NCBI RefSeq assembly: GCF_001280505.1
Contig: NZ_LBIO01000057.1
Coordinates: forward strand, 124,001-188,000
From: Mangrovimonas sp. TPBH4
GTDB lineage: Bacteria > Bacteroidota > Bacteroidia > Flavobacteriales > Flavobacteriaceae
DNA length: 64,000 nt
Reading direction: 5' to 3'
Positions within the stretch are counted from its first letter, which is position 1, and every line of letters begins with the position of its first letter. Positions 51,836-59,345 of this stretch are shown in pieces. The position numbers and the translations under genes are program-made. The notes beneath the pieces were generated by a model. The model did not search any database. It was not told the DNA's origin and worked only from the letters and a program-made list of their open reading frames with translations.

Positions 51836-52151
51836 GGTAAGATTGTTTTGTTAAGCTGTCTACGTATTCAATGATATAAATCTCTTCGTCAGCTTTTTTC
51901 ATATAATATTTTTCTCTGGCCAATTTTTCAAGCCCTTCTTCGGTGCTCAAGGCTTTAATGGCCTTTTTGTCCTTGGCAATCTCTTTTTGGTAGTACTCCT
52001 TTTCATCTTCCAATTCTTTAATATCAGTATTGAGTTCATGGTGAATAAACCAAGAATTGGCATCAAAAAAGAGCATCCAAACGGCAAAGCCTACCAGTAG
52101 GAGCACAAATGGATTTTTAAAGGGCTTAAGGTATTTTATTTTAAAGGTCAA
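51828..52151 (-). CDS. Septum formation initiator family protein (FtsB/DivIC)
   Basis: A 107-residue single-span membrane protein: N-terminal basic stretch, one membrane helix (NPFVLLLVGFAVWMLFF) and a coiled coil (ELEDEKEYYQKEIAKDKKAI), then GLEKLAREKYYMKKADEEIY, the conserved end of FtsB/DivIC proteins. It acts at the division septum in a complex with FtsL and FtsQ-like partners. It follows udk by 5 bases and its 3' end overlaps the mutase small-subunit start. Confidence 0.88.
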   Translation of the reverse strand: MTFKIKYLKPFKNPFVLLLVGFAVWMLFFDANSWFIHHELNTDIKELEDEKEYYQKEIAKDKKAIKALSTEEGLEKLAREKYYMKKADEEIYIIEYVDSLTKQSYHE

Positions 52152-52156
52152 CTAGA

Positions 52157-52762
52157 TTATAGGCTTTGGTTGATAATGGATTTTACAATGTCTATGGCTA
52201 CCGTATTGTATCTATTATTAGGGATAATGATATCGGCATATTCCTTGGTAGGCTCTATAAATTGTTCATGCATGGGTTTTAGAGTGTCCTGATAGCGCGA
52301 CAGAACTTCGTCCAAATCCCTTCCGCGTTCGGTAATATCCCGTTTTAGACGACGGATCAAACGCTCGTCGCTATCGGCATGTACATAGATTTTAATATCG
52401 AACAATTTGCGTAATTCGGGGTGGGTAAGGATTAAAATACCTTCTACAATCATCACTTTGGTAGGGGAGGTTGTGACGGTTTCTCCCGTACGGTTATGCT
52501 TTACGAACGAATAGACAGGCTGTTCGATAGCGTTTCCCTGTTTGAGTTCTTGAAGGTGCTCCTCTAGCAATTCAAAATCGATGGACCTAGGATGGTCAAA
52601 ATTGATGGCTGAACGTTCCTCGAAACTAAGGTGTGTGGTATCTCTGTAGTAAGAATCCTGCGATATTATACCAATCTCACCATCAGGCGATTGTTTGAGT
52701 ATCTGGTTCACTACCGTTGTCTTGCCACAGCCGGTTCCTCCTGCAATCCCTATAACTAGCAT
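52157..52762 (-). CDS. udk: Uridine kinase
   Basis: Phosphorylates uridine and cytidine for pyrimidine salvage. The 201-residue protein has the P-loop GIAGGTGCGKTTVVNQIL at residue 5, the substrate loop QDSYYRD near 38, NFDHPRSIDFELLEEHLQELK near 54, VEGILILTHPELR near 100, and RRLKRDITERGRDLDEVLSRY near 135. It heads the udk-ftsB-mutase run and has the clearest promoter of the window. Confidence 0.96.
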   Translation of the reverse strand: MLVIGIAGGTGCGKTTVVNQILKQSPDGEIGIISQDSYYRDTTHLSFEERSAINFDHPRSIDFELLEEHLQELKQGNAIEQPVYSFVKHNRTGETVTTSPTKVMIVEGILILTHPELRKLFDIKIYVHADSDERLIRRLKRDITERGRDLDEVLSRYQDTLKPMHEQFIEPTKEYADIIIPNNRYNTVAIDIVKSIINQSL

Positions 52763-52783
52763 AATTCCTCTTTATTGATGAAG

Positions 52784-52812
52784 CAAATTTAAATATTTAC
52801 AAGAATAATCAA
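52784..52812 (-). promoter_or_regulatory. Promoter of the udk operon (-33 TTG and -7 TAAATTTG)
   Basis: On the minus strand TTG (52810-52812), an 18-base spacer and TAAATTTG (52784-52791) give a full match to the Bacteroidota consensus. The -33 overlaps the stop codon of the upstream cytochrome c gene; the leader would be about 16 bases. Confidence 0.75.
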
Positions 52813-53216
52813 GGACGAATTTCCGAAACTTCTTTTTCGGTCACCATTTTATCGTTTTGGTTGCCCCATGAATTGGTAATGTAATTCATGACATCGGCCA
52901 CTTCTTTGTCGGAAAGTCCCATGGGGGCCATGGAGCCTTTAAATGTGTTGCCGTTGACCACGATAGTGCCGGAAAGCCCATATTTTATGGCCTTGATACT
53001 TTCTGTTCGGTTGTTCATTAGGTAATCGGCTTTTGCCAAGGGAGGAAAGGCTCTTGGAATGCCTTCGCCATTGGCCATATGGCAGGTCATGCAGAAGTTT
53101 TCATAAACCACTTTTCCTTTTTTTATACTGTCCTGTTGGGCGGCATTTTGTACCGGCGTATATTCGTTTGCACCCAAAGCGAGGTATAATACCATAAAGA
53201 GGTTGTATAGATTCAT
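52809..53216 (-). CDS. Cytochrome c (mono-heme, class I)
   Basis: A 135-residue exported cytochrome with CMTCH near residue 42 and a likely axial Met in GSMAPMGLSDKE near 93. A signal or anchor segment (NLFMVLYLALGANE) is at the N-terminus. The start overlaps the stop of the sugar dehydrogenase gene (ATGA), and no other cytochrome gene is adjacent, so it is probably the electron acceptor for that enzyme. Confidence 0.9.
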   Translation of the reverse strand: MNLYNLFMVLYLALGANEYTPVQNAAQQDSIKKGKVVYENFCMTCHMANGEGIPRAFPPLAKADYLMNNRTESIKAIKYGLSGTIVVNGNTFKGSMAPMGLSDKEVADVMNYITNSWGNQNDKMVTEKEVSEIRP

Positions 53217-54322
53217 TGTTTTGAGGGTAATAGTTTGACAATTCCTAAGTTTTCAATGCCTACATAGATGTAGCCATCGGGTCCTTGAACCACAGAGCGC
53301 ACACGTCCCAAACCGTCCAATAGACGCTCTTCCTTGACGACTTTGTTGTGGTTCAAATAACAGTTGTCAAGGTACTGAAATTTTAAAGATCCTACCAATA
53401 AATTTCCTTTCCAGTCGGGATATTTGTCACTGGTTATAAAGGCCATTCCGCTAGGAGCAATGGAAGGGACCCAATAGTGAATAGGTGGTTCCATACCCGG
53501 AAGAGAAGTATTCTGGGTGAATTTGGTACCACTATAGTTGACGCCATAACTGGCCAACGGCCAACCGTAGTTGGCACCCGCCTTGATGATGTTGATTTCG
53601 TCGCCTCCTTTAGGCCCATGTTCATGGCTCCAAATGTCTCCAGTTTGAGGATGTAGGGCCAGCCCTTGAGGATTGCGGTGGCCATAGGAGTATATTGCGG
53701 GTTTTACATTTTGCGTGTGGATAAATGGATTGTCTGTTGGGATACTTCCGTTATCATGAAAACGGTACATTTTTCCTCCATCACGGCTTAGGTCTTGGGG
53801 ATTTTCGTCTCTATTACCGCGTTCCCCGATAGAAAGATATAGATACCCTTCAGTATCGAAGAGGATTCGGGATCCAAAATGTTGGCCTTTGGTAGTATTG
53901 GGAGTGGCTTTATACAACAATTGATGTTCTACAAGACCATTGCCCTGAAGCTTTGCGCGCATGAGAGCAGTGTTACCACCTTGGTCATCACCTTCGGAAG
54001 ACGCGTAAGAGAGGTAGATCCAATCATTCTCTTGGTAATTGGGGTGGAGTTGGATATCCAATAAGCCGCCTTGTCCTCGGTTGTAAACCTCGGGGACACC
54101 TTTAATATTGATTTTTGTGCCGTTTTTGAAATGTATTAACGCTCCTTTTTTTTCGGTAATGAGTATGGAATTATCAGGGAGAAACACAAATCCCCATGGG
54201 ATATCGAGGTCCTTGACGACGAGCTCATAACTATGGTTATCATTCACTTGTGTTTTGTTTTGCCCACAGGAGTAGAGGGTAAGCGTGAGACTGCATATAA
54301 TTGCAAGGTTTTTGAATGTCAT
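53213..54322 (-). CDS. PQQ-dependent sugar dehydrogenase (GSDH/sorbosone type)
   Basis: A 369-residue six-bladed beta-propeller oxidoreductase with a lipoprotein-type signal (lipobox LTLYSC near 19). Elements of the glucose/sorbosone dehydrogenase family: IPWGFVFLPDNSILITEKKGAL near 41, YNRGQGGLLDIQLHPNY near 80, FGSRILFDTEGYLYLSIGERGN near 146, EHGPKGGDEINIIKAGANYGWP near 233. PQQ is the expected cofactor in this family, but no pqq synthesis gene is seen here; the sugar is unknown. Translationally coupled to the downstream cytochrome c. Confidence 0.85.
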   Translation of the reverse strand: MTFKNLAIICSLTLTLYSCGQNKTQVNDNHSYELVVKDLDIPWGFVFLPDNSILITEKKGALIHFKNGTKINIKGVPEVYNRGQGGLLDIQLHPNYQENDWIYLSYASSEGDDQGGNTALMRAKLQGNGLVEHQLLYKATPNTTKGQHFGSRILFDTEGYLYLSIGERGNRDENPQDLSRDGGKMYRFHDNGSIPTDNPFIHTQNVKPAIYSYGHRNPQGLALHPQTGDIWSHEHGPKGGDEINIIKAGANYGWPLASYGVNYSGTKFTQNTSLPGMEPPIHYWVPSIAPSGMAFITSDKYPDWKGNLLVGSLKFQYLDNCYLNHNKVVKEERLLDGLGRVRSVVQGPDGYIYVGIENLGIVKLLPSKQ

Positions 54323-54364
54323 TGGGCAATTTTATTAGGTTTTTAAATTTATGAATAATTGTTG

Positions 54365-54393
54365 TTGGTTTTTAAAGAAAAGCTATATATTTG
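54365..54393 (+). promoter_or_regulatory. Promoter of tRNA-Pro (-33 TTG and -7 TATATTTG)
   Basis: TTG (54365-54367), an 18-base spacer and TATATTTG (54386-54393) match the Bacteroidota consensus, followed by CACACCC. The tRNA begins 50 bases downstream of the -7 box. Confidence 0.75.
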
Positions 54394-54443
54394 CACACCC
54401 AATTTAAGGGCATTGCGATGTTCTTATGGATTAGATAACCACT

Positions 54444-54518
54444 CGGGGTGTAGCGTAGCCCGGTTATCGCGCCTGCTTTGGGAGCAGGAGGTCGCAGGTT
54501 CGAATCCTGCCACCCCGA
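54444..54518 (+). tRNA. tRNA-Pro (anticodon TGG)
   Basis: A 75-base gene. The acceptor stem CGGGGTG pairs perfectly with CACCCCG, then discriminator A. The anticodon arm CCTGC-TTTGGGA-GCAGG gives TGG, which reads proline codons CCN by wobble. The T arm holds GGTTCGAATCC. CCA is not encoded. A terminator follows at 54525. Confidence 0.97.
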
Positions 54519-54524
54519 CAAAAA

Positions 54525-54551
54525 GCCGAACAGAGATGTTCGGCTTTTTTT
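54525..54551 (+). terminator. Terminator of tRNA-Pro
   Basis: Stem GCCGAACA (54525-54532) and TGTTCGGC (54537-54544) with loop GAGA and seven T's. The stem is 6 bases past the tRNA end. Confidence 0.92.
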
Positions 54552-54687
54552 GTGGATTGGGTTTGATACAAATACTTTGTTATGAAAGGCATTCCTATAT
54601 AAGGCAAAAACAAAAGAAATGCATGTAATTAGGCACTGTCAGCTGCTGTTTGAACTCCATTAGCAGACTTGCTTGATATTTCAAATT

Positions 54688-55068
54688 CTATTGTTTGGAT
54701 TGTATCAAAGGCTTGAACCCTCCGTAGATCATTCTGCTGGGATCAAAAATCAATTTTTTAGGGATCATTAATGGTTCTACCAATTCTTTCATCCTTGGGT
54801 CTGTAGGTACTTTTTGGTTAGCTAAGTCGCGAATCTCCTTTGATGGAAAAAGCACCCAGCCAAAGATGAGTTCCTCGTCTTCTTTAAGGTCTACACTTTC
54901 AATAAAAGATTTTGTGCCGTCTAAATGCAGATCGTCACCAACAAATTCAAAGTAAGCAATGGCTCCATACTCTTTCCAAATCTCAGCTACTTCTTCGGCC
55001 ACTTGTTTATAGGCGTCCAGATACACCCTAGGAATGGGAAGAACGAAGCCATCAATGTAGTTTGTCAT
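54688..55068 (-). CDS. DUF1428 family protein
   Basis: A 126-residue cytoplasmic protein of the DUF1428 (dimeric alpha-beta barrel) family: NYIDGFVLPIPRVYLDAYK, the middle AIAYFEFVGDD, ELIFGWVLFPSKEIRDLANQK and MIYGGFKPLI. No activity is known. I choose the ATG at 55068, where the conserved core begins; an ATG eight codons earlier is possible. It is the last gene after the retropepsin-like lipoprotein gene, with its own -7 box. Confidence 0.88.
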   Translation of the reverse strand: MTNYIDGFVLPIPRVYLDAYKQVAEEVAEIWKEYGAIAYFEFVGDDLHLDGTKSFIESVDLKEDEELIFGWVLFPSKEIRDLANQKVPTDPRMKELVEPLMIPKKLIFDPSRMIYGGFKPLIQSKQ

Positions 55069-55117
55069 GTTAGTATATTTTTTTGGTTGCATTTGGTTTG
55101 TTGTTTTGGTTTTGATC

Positions 55118-55125
55118 CAAATTTA
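55118..55125 (-). promoter_or_regulatory. Candidate -7 promoter element for the DUF1428 gene
   Basis: The minus strand reads TAAATTTG (exact TAnnTTTG), 50 bases upstream of the ATG at 55068. No -33 TTG at normal spacing. Confidence 0.45.
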
Positions 55126-55161
55126 GGAAGTAAACCACAAGGACTAGAAGTCTATAATGGC

Positions 55162-56451
55162 TTATTTAAAAATCACCGAACTGTATTTAAAACTAATGAT
55201 CATTTCATCAAACTGTTTGATAAAATCCTGACCTAGATTGCCATAGAAATGATCGACGTCTGCTTCTATATCGTTTTTATGAAGTTGCAAGCTGCTTAGA
55301 GTGGTTTTGGAATTACCAATGCTTAAAGGGATGCTATCCATAACATAACCTTCAAACTCAATAATGCCGCCCGCACTGCCAGATGTAAAGGTTTGAGCGG
55401 TATAGTGCAGTTCAATTTCTTCCTTATATTTTCTGTAAAACGGCGCATAAAGAGAGGTGCTTTTGGCCCCAGTATCAAATCCAAAGCTTAAGGTGTCGTT
55501 TTGGTATTTTACGGCAATGATAGGTGTAAGGCCGTCCAAAGCAAAGTTGTTTTGCTTGTAGTCAATTGCTGTTTTGGGAGTGAAGATGCTATTGTCTTTT
55601 GAAATGCGCACTTCCTCCATGGCTTCAATAACAGGAAACCCAATAATTCCGTTGATAAAATACTCAATTTGCGGAAAGGAAATATCCTCATCATTCAAGA
55701 CCAAAAACACCACGTTTTTAAACGTAAGATTTCCTATGTTGAGTTCTTTGGCAATGGCCAAATCACTATCTACCTTTTCACCTGTGAAAGCGGTAACATA
55801 AAAATCCGACTCGATGTAGGTGAGGCCCAATTCTTCGACCAAGGATCGTTTTATAACTGAAATATTGGCGCCAGTATCAAAAATGTAATTGTAGGTTTTG
55901 TTGCTAATAGAGACGTCAATATTAAACAGTCCCACCTTGTCTTTGGTCATGGGGATTGTCGCGTCCTCACTTTTGATAATTTCTTGGGGCCCTATGTTTG
56001 CCAAGGATGTCCAAATCTTTAATTCGTTTTCCAAATTTTCAATTTTTGCGGAGTCATTCACAAGGCGGTAATTTTTCAAGATATGTGCACTGGTTGCTGC
56101 CGCAGCCTTATATTGATATAGATTTACATGGTTTAAAAGTTTGGTGTCGTAAATCCTGTTGAACATGGTGTCATTAAGATGCAAAGTTTCCAAATTGAGC
56201 AATTCGGCAATTTTGGAATTGGATGCTTCTAAGTCGTTAAAACGATTCAGAATGATAGCCTCATAGTAGAGGCTATTTTCTTGGTTCAGATTATTTTTTT
56301 GGGAGTAGTAACGCTTTTTTAATTGAAAGAAATCCTGTACTTCAATTAAGCTATCCAATTCTTCTGTTAGCTTGGTATCGTTAAGTGTTTTTTGAACCGA
56401 TTGGGCACAAGACACTGTAAGTGCCGTAATGAAAAGCATTAAGTATCTCAT
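55162..56451 (-). CDS. Two-domain retropepsin-like aspartyl protease lipoprotein
   Basis: A 429-residue lipoprotein with lipobox LTVSC near residue 14, which is why I choose the ATG at 56451 over one 16 codons earlier that would overlap the upstream gene. Residues about 30-160 are helical. Two retropepsin-type domains follow, each with a DTGA motif: NYIFDTGANISVIKRSLV near 190 and LSFGFDTGAKSTSLYAPFY near 325. Retropepsin aspartyl proteases normally work as dimers with one Asp per chain; here two half-sites could form a single-chain active site. Substrate unknown. Between a GIN-domain lipoprotein and a DUF1428 gene. Confidence 0.85.
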   Translation of the reverse strand: MRYLMLFITALTVSCAQSVQKTLNDTKLTEELDSLIEVQDFFQLKKRYYSQKNNLNQENSLYYEAIILNRFNDLEASNSKIAELLNLETLHLNDTMFNRIYDTKLLNHVNLYQYKAAAATSAHILKNYRLVNDSAKIENLENELKIWTSLANIGPQEIIKSEDATIPMTKDKVGLFNIDVSISNKTYNYIFDTGANISVIKRSLVEELGLTYIESDFYVTAFTGEKVDSDLAIAKELNIGNLTFKNVVFLVLNDEDISFPQIEYFINGIIGFPVIEAMEEVRISKDNSIFTPKTAIDYKQNNFALDGLTPIIAVKYQNDTLSFGFDTGAKSTSLYAPFYRKYKEEIELHYTAQTFTSGSAGGIIEFEGYVMDSIPLSIGNSKTTLSSLQLHKNDIEADVDHFYGNLGQDFIKQFDEMIISFKYSSVIFK

Positions 56452-56488
56452 AGGTGACTTTAAATGTTTAGGTTGGTTTTGAGCTTTT

Positions 56489-57142
56489 TTAGTTGACATT
56501 GGTTACTTCTCCAGATCCCGTAATTTGGGCAGAGATAACGGGATTACCAATATAATAAATATTGCCGCTACCTTCAATGTTTACGTCCAATTGATTGCTG
56601 CAATTCACTTCACAATCGCCACTGCCTTCAATTTTTATATTGCCGTGGTCGATGAAGAAATCAAACCCGTGAAACTCTCCAGTACCTTCATTTGTAAGAC
56701 TTAGGCCTTCGGATATGCCATACATGGTAATATCTCCAGTTCCAGAATTGTCGATATTAAAATTGCCTGCTAGATCCACATCCATCACGGTGATGTCTCC
56801 AGTACCTGAATTTTTGATGCTGGTAATATTTGCTGCTTGAATTGTGGCCTTTACTGTGATGTCCCTGTAGTTTTTATCCTCGTCCAAGTATAACTTCAGG
56901 GTGTTGTTGCTCACTTCTGTTTTGACCAAATGAATGATGTTATTGTCGGCTGTTATTTCCACCAATTGGTCGCTGCTTTGGATGATATGTAGTTCAAAAA
57001 CACCTTCACTCTCAATTTTGGTGAATGTTGGCAACTCTCTAGATTGGCTTGTATCTACGCCTGATTCTTCAATGGTATCAACCGAACAGGCGCACAATAG
57101 GAATAGGGCAAAGGCCAATGAAATTGCGGATTGTTTTGTCAT
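56489..57142 (-). CDS. GIN-domain (DUF2807) lipoprotein
   Basis: A 217-residue lipoprotein with lipobox LLCAC near residue 19. The mature part is a beta-solenoid-like DUF2807 domain with regularly spaced turns: NSGTGDIT twice, NEGTGEF, EGSGDCE, EGSGNIY and TGSGEV. GIN-domain proteins sit at the cell surface or periplasm and are thought to bind or scaffold; the ligand is unknown. A -7 box at 57170-57177 and a perfect FNR-type box at 57200-57213 lie upstream, giving this gene the best-supported regulation of the window. The retropepsin-like gene is 37 bases downstream. Confidence 0.85.
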   Translation of the reverse strand: MTKQSAISLAFALFLLCACSVDTIEESGVDTSQSRELPTFTKIESEGVFELHIIQSSDQLVEITADNNIIHLVKTEVSNNTLKLYLDEDKNYRDITVKATIQAANITSIKNSGTGDITVMDVDLAGNFNIDNSGTGDITMYGISEGLSLTNEGTGEFHGFDFFIDHGNIKIEGSGDCEVNCSNQLDVNIEGSGNIYYIGNPVISAQITGSGEVTNVN

Positions 57143-57169
57143 GGTTTTATGTTTTTATGATTGATCCAA

Positions 57170-57177
57170 CAAAACTA
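57170..57177 (-). promoter_or_regulatory. -7 promoter element for the GIN-domain gene
   Basis: The minus strand reads TAGTTTTG (exact TAnnTTTG), 28 bases upstream of the ATG at 57142. The -33 position lacks TTG and lies next to the FNR-type box instead. Confidence 0.5.
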
Positions 57178-57199
57178 TAATGCTAAAAATATATTTACA

Positions 57200-57213
57200 T
57201 TGATCTAAATCAA
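57200..57213. promoter_or_regulatory. FNR/CRP-type operator TTGAT-N4-ATCAA
   Basis: TTGATCTAAATCAA is a perfect FNR box (the dyad extends by one base each side). It overlaps the stop codon of the Crp/Fnr gene and its centre is about 42 bases upstream of the predicted start for the GIN-domain gene, the class II activator position. Confidence 0.6.
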
Positions 57214-57752
57214 TATTTTACAGTTTTAAGTTTGGCTCTCACTCGCGACAATGTTTCTGGGGTCATATCTAAATAGGACGCAATGATATGATGAGGAATT
57301 CGGTTAAAAAGGGAGCTGTTTTTTACGCTGAATTCCAATAGTCGTTGTGTTACATTTTGGGTAAGCCCTGCGAGTTCCTTTTTGTGTTTTTCAATGATAA
57401 AGTCTTTTAGTTTGGCACTTTCAAAGGCAAGGAAATCTGGTTGGGAAGTACTTCGGTTGTCGAGTTCTTTTTTTGTCCAGTACAACAGTTTGGTATTTAG
57501 TAAGGCCTGACAGTTTATATAGGAGGGTTCGCCAGTCCAAAAGCTAATGTTGGAGGAATAGAAAAAATCATTTTCCTTGGAAAGTCTAATGGTTTTTTCA
57601 TTTCCTTTCAAATCAATGACAAAATGCCTTACTACGCCTTCCTTGACAAAGTAGGCTCTTTTCGAGAGGTCTCCCTGCCGCAGGATGTAGCCATTTTTGG
57701 AATATTCAATGTCTTTCCCGGACTTTAAAAATTGTTCGATTGAAAATGCCAT
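57210..57752 (-). CDS. Crp/Fnr family transcriptional regulator
   Basis: A 180-residue cytoplasmic regulator with a cyclic-nucleotide-binding-type domain (RQGDLSKRAYFVKEGVVRHFV near 25) and a C-terminal HTH (IPHHIIASYLDMTPETLSRVRAKL near 150). The recognition helix carries ExxSR (ETLSR), the residues FNR uses to read TTGAT, which matches the nearby box. There is no N-terminal Cys cluster, so it is not an iron-sulphur oxygen sensor; its signal is unknown. It stands first in the run with the GIN-domain and retropepsin-like genes. Confidence 0.88.
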   Translation of the reverse strand: MAFSIEQFLKSGKDIEYSKNGYILRQGDLSKRAYFVKEGVVRHFVIDLKGNEKTIRLSKENDFFYSSNISFWTGEPSYINCQALLNTKLLYWTKKELDNRSTSQPDFLAFESAKLKDFIIEKHKKELAGLTQNVTQRLLEFSVKNSSLFNRIPHHIIASYLDMTPETLSRVRAKLKTVKY

Positions 57753-57901
57753 CTTTTATAGCTCTGTGGTTATAAGACGACAAGTGATTGAATTTGTAAC
57801 AGTTGGGGATAGGTCTTTCCACTAAAATTTTTCCAATAAGAAGTTTTAGGAAGATATTAAGACCTTATGGTTTCAATCAGAAAATACAATTTGTTTGGAT
57901 G

Positions 57902-58444
57902 TTAATTTATGCTTTCCGGCTGTTTTGGGTGAATCAAATTTCCATAAATTTCATAAAACTCCTCATTTTCAGAATTATTGTTTTGTATTAAATCGGCAAA
58001 AAAGTTGGTGAGTGAAACTTTTACGGGTGAAGTATCCGACAATTGGTCTGTTTCATTTTCGTCAAACACCATTACAGAGGCATAGACATATTTCCATTCT
58101 TCCAACCCGTTGGTCAATATTGTGTATTTTTTACCATTGGAGAAAACATCAATATTTTCCCAAACTAGTATGGGATGTTTACTATTACTTGGAAATATTT
58201 CTCTATTCCATTTTCCGTATTTGTCATACATTACTTTATGGGTGGAGAAAGGAGAATAAACGCATTCAAATCGAATTTCATTGAATGCTATGGTGTCGTT
58301 ATTGTAAACCGTTTTATATTTTTCATGTAATATTTCTTTGAAATCATTTTTGTAGATTTTTGGACACTTATTGTCTTTTGTTGCTTTATGAGAAGCGCAA
58401 GTCAATAGCAATGATAAGCAGATAGAGGTTAAGATGTATTTCAT
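57902..58444 (-). CDS. Uncharacterised lipoprotein
   Basis: A 180-residue lipoprotein (lipobox LLLTC near residue 16) not recognised as any family. The mature part is mixed, with VWENIDVFSNGKKYTILTNG, YVYASVMVFDENE and a polar end NSENEEFYEIYGNLIHPKQ. It is AT-rich, stands alone on the minus strand between the Crp/Fnr gene (149-base gap) and a 422-base gene-poor region. No function is inferred. Confidence 0.6.
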   Translation of the reverse strand: MKYILTSICLSLLLTCASHKATKDNKCPKIYKNDFKEILHEKYKTVYNNDTIAFNEIRFECVYSPFSTHKVMYDKYGKWNREIFPSNSKHPILVWENIDVFSNGKKYTILTNGLEEWKYVYASVMVFDENETDQLSDTSPVKVSLTNFFADLIQNNNSENEEFYEIYGNLIHPKQPESIN

Positions 58445-58866
58445 GAAGGTTTAAATATTTTGAGGATTTATGTGTGATTGGTTCAATTGGAGCTTTATGA
58501 ATTATCGATAGAGTTCAATAAAATTAGTCATTTCTTTTAATTTTTGTAAGAAAAATCAATTCGGTATTAAAAATAGGAGAGGATGGTAAACTATGCCATA
58601 CGTATTATTGGGTAATTTTTAGCTCACGTCCCCAATTGCTGTTGTGAAATTATAAATTCCAAGTTCATGGCCTTCAAAGCAGTAGTCAAGTGTCATTATG
58701 TTCCACATGATAAGTTTTTCCATTTTTTGAGCTATTTAGGGGGAATAATGGTACGTCTATTTAAATATAATCTAGAGTTGGATAAAGTTAGCTATTTTTC
58801 AACGGAGGTCTATTAGTGTTTTCAAAAAGAGAAGGATAAATATGTGTGGTATACCATTTCGAACAT
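58445..58866. other. 422-base gene-poor region with a possible gene remnant
   Basis: AT-rich spacer between the orphan lipoprotein gene and the metal efflux operon. The only coding trace is a 34-codon frame at 58619-58723. No promoter box of the TAnnTTTG type, terminator or repeat is seen. Confidence 0.45.
58619..58723 (-). pseudogene. Possible remnant of a dihydrofolate reductase-family (RibD C-terminal-like) gene
   Basis: From ATG 58723 the minus strand encodes MEKLIMWNIMTLDYCFEG and a further 16 residues ending in TAA. This start resembles the N-terminus of small DHFR-family proteins common in Bacteroidota (pattern M-K-L-I-M-W-N-x-x-T-L-D-G-x-x-E-G), but the gene stops after 34 codons and no continuation is seen in any frame nearby. 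It could be a decayed gene or a chance likeness. Confidence 0.35.
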
Positions 58867-59343
58867 TTAGTCGCTCAAGTTTTCCAATGGGATCATTTGG
58901 GTGTGGGTTCTTATTTCTGAATGTCGTATGGCGTGGCCACTGCTTCCTACATAAATTGCTAGGCTGGCATTAATAAGGGCTAAGAGTAATACGCAAACTG
59001 TTATGATTTTGTCGTATTGTGAGAACTTTACATTTACAATAAAACCGATTAGCGATAGTGCTCCCAACAATAGAGAAGCAGCAAAAAATACCTCGGCGTA
59101 TTCCGCGTGTTTATGAATGAGGGTTTCACTTATATTGCTCACATTGTCAAGTACAATTTTGGCGCCTTCTCCAGAGTAGAAGGCAAAAATGGATATCAAG
59201 GCACTAAAGATAAAGATAGCATAAGCCGTAAGCTTTACTGTGTTTTGTTCTAGAATCATTCCCGCTATCAAGACAAGGATACCCAAGAAGATGCCTACCA
59301 GAGGTAGGTGGGTAAGCGCCAAGTGCAACTGTGCAGAGTTCAT
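58867..59343 (-). CDS. Four-span membrane protein of the metal efflux operon (DUF2231-like)
   Basis: A 158-residue protein with about four membrane segments (LPLVGIFLGILVLIAGMIL, AYAIFIFSALISIFAFYSG, FFAASLLLGALSLIGFIV, ITVCVLLLALINASLAIYV). His residues at the start (LHLALTHLPLVG) and in GHAIRHSEIRTHTQM resemble DUF2231-type membrane proteins, but the match is uncertain. It follows the adaptor gene with 2 bases between, so it is the last gene of the efflux operon. A metal- or haem-related role is plausible and unproven. Confidence 0.6.
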   Translation of the reverse strand: MNSAQLHLALTHLPLVGIFLGILVLIAGMILEQNTVKLTAYAIFIFSALISIFAFYSGEGAKIVLDNVSNISETLIHKHAEYAEVFFAASLLLGALSLIGFIVNVKFSQYDKIITVCVLLLALINASLAIYVGSSGHAIRHSEIRTHTQMIPLENLSD

Positions 59344-59345
59344 GA

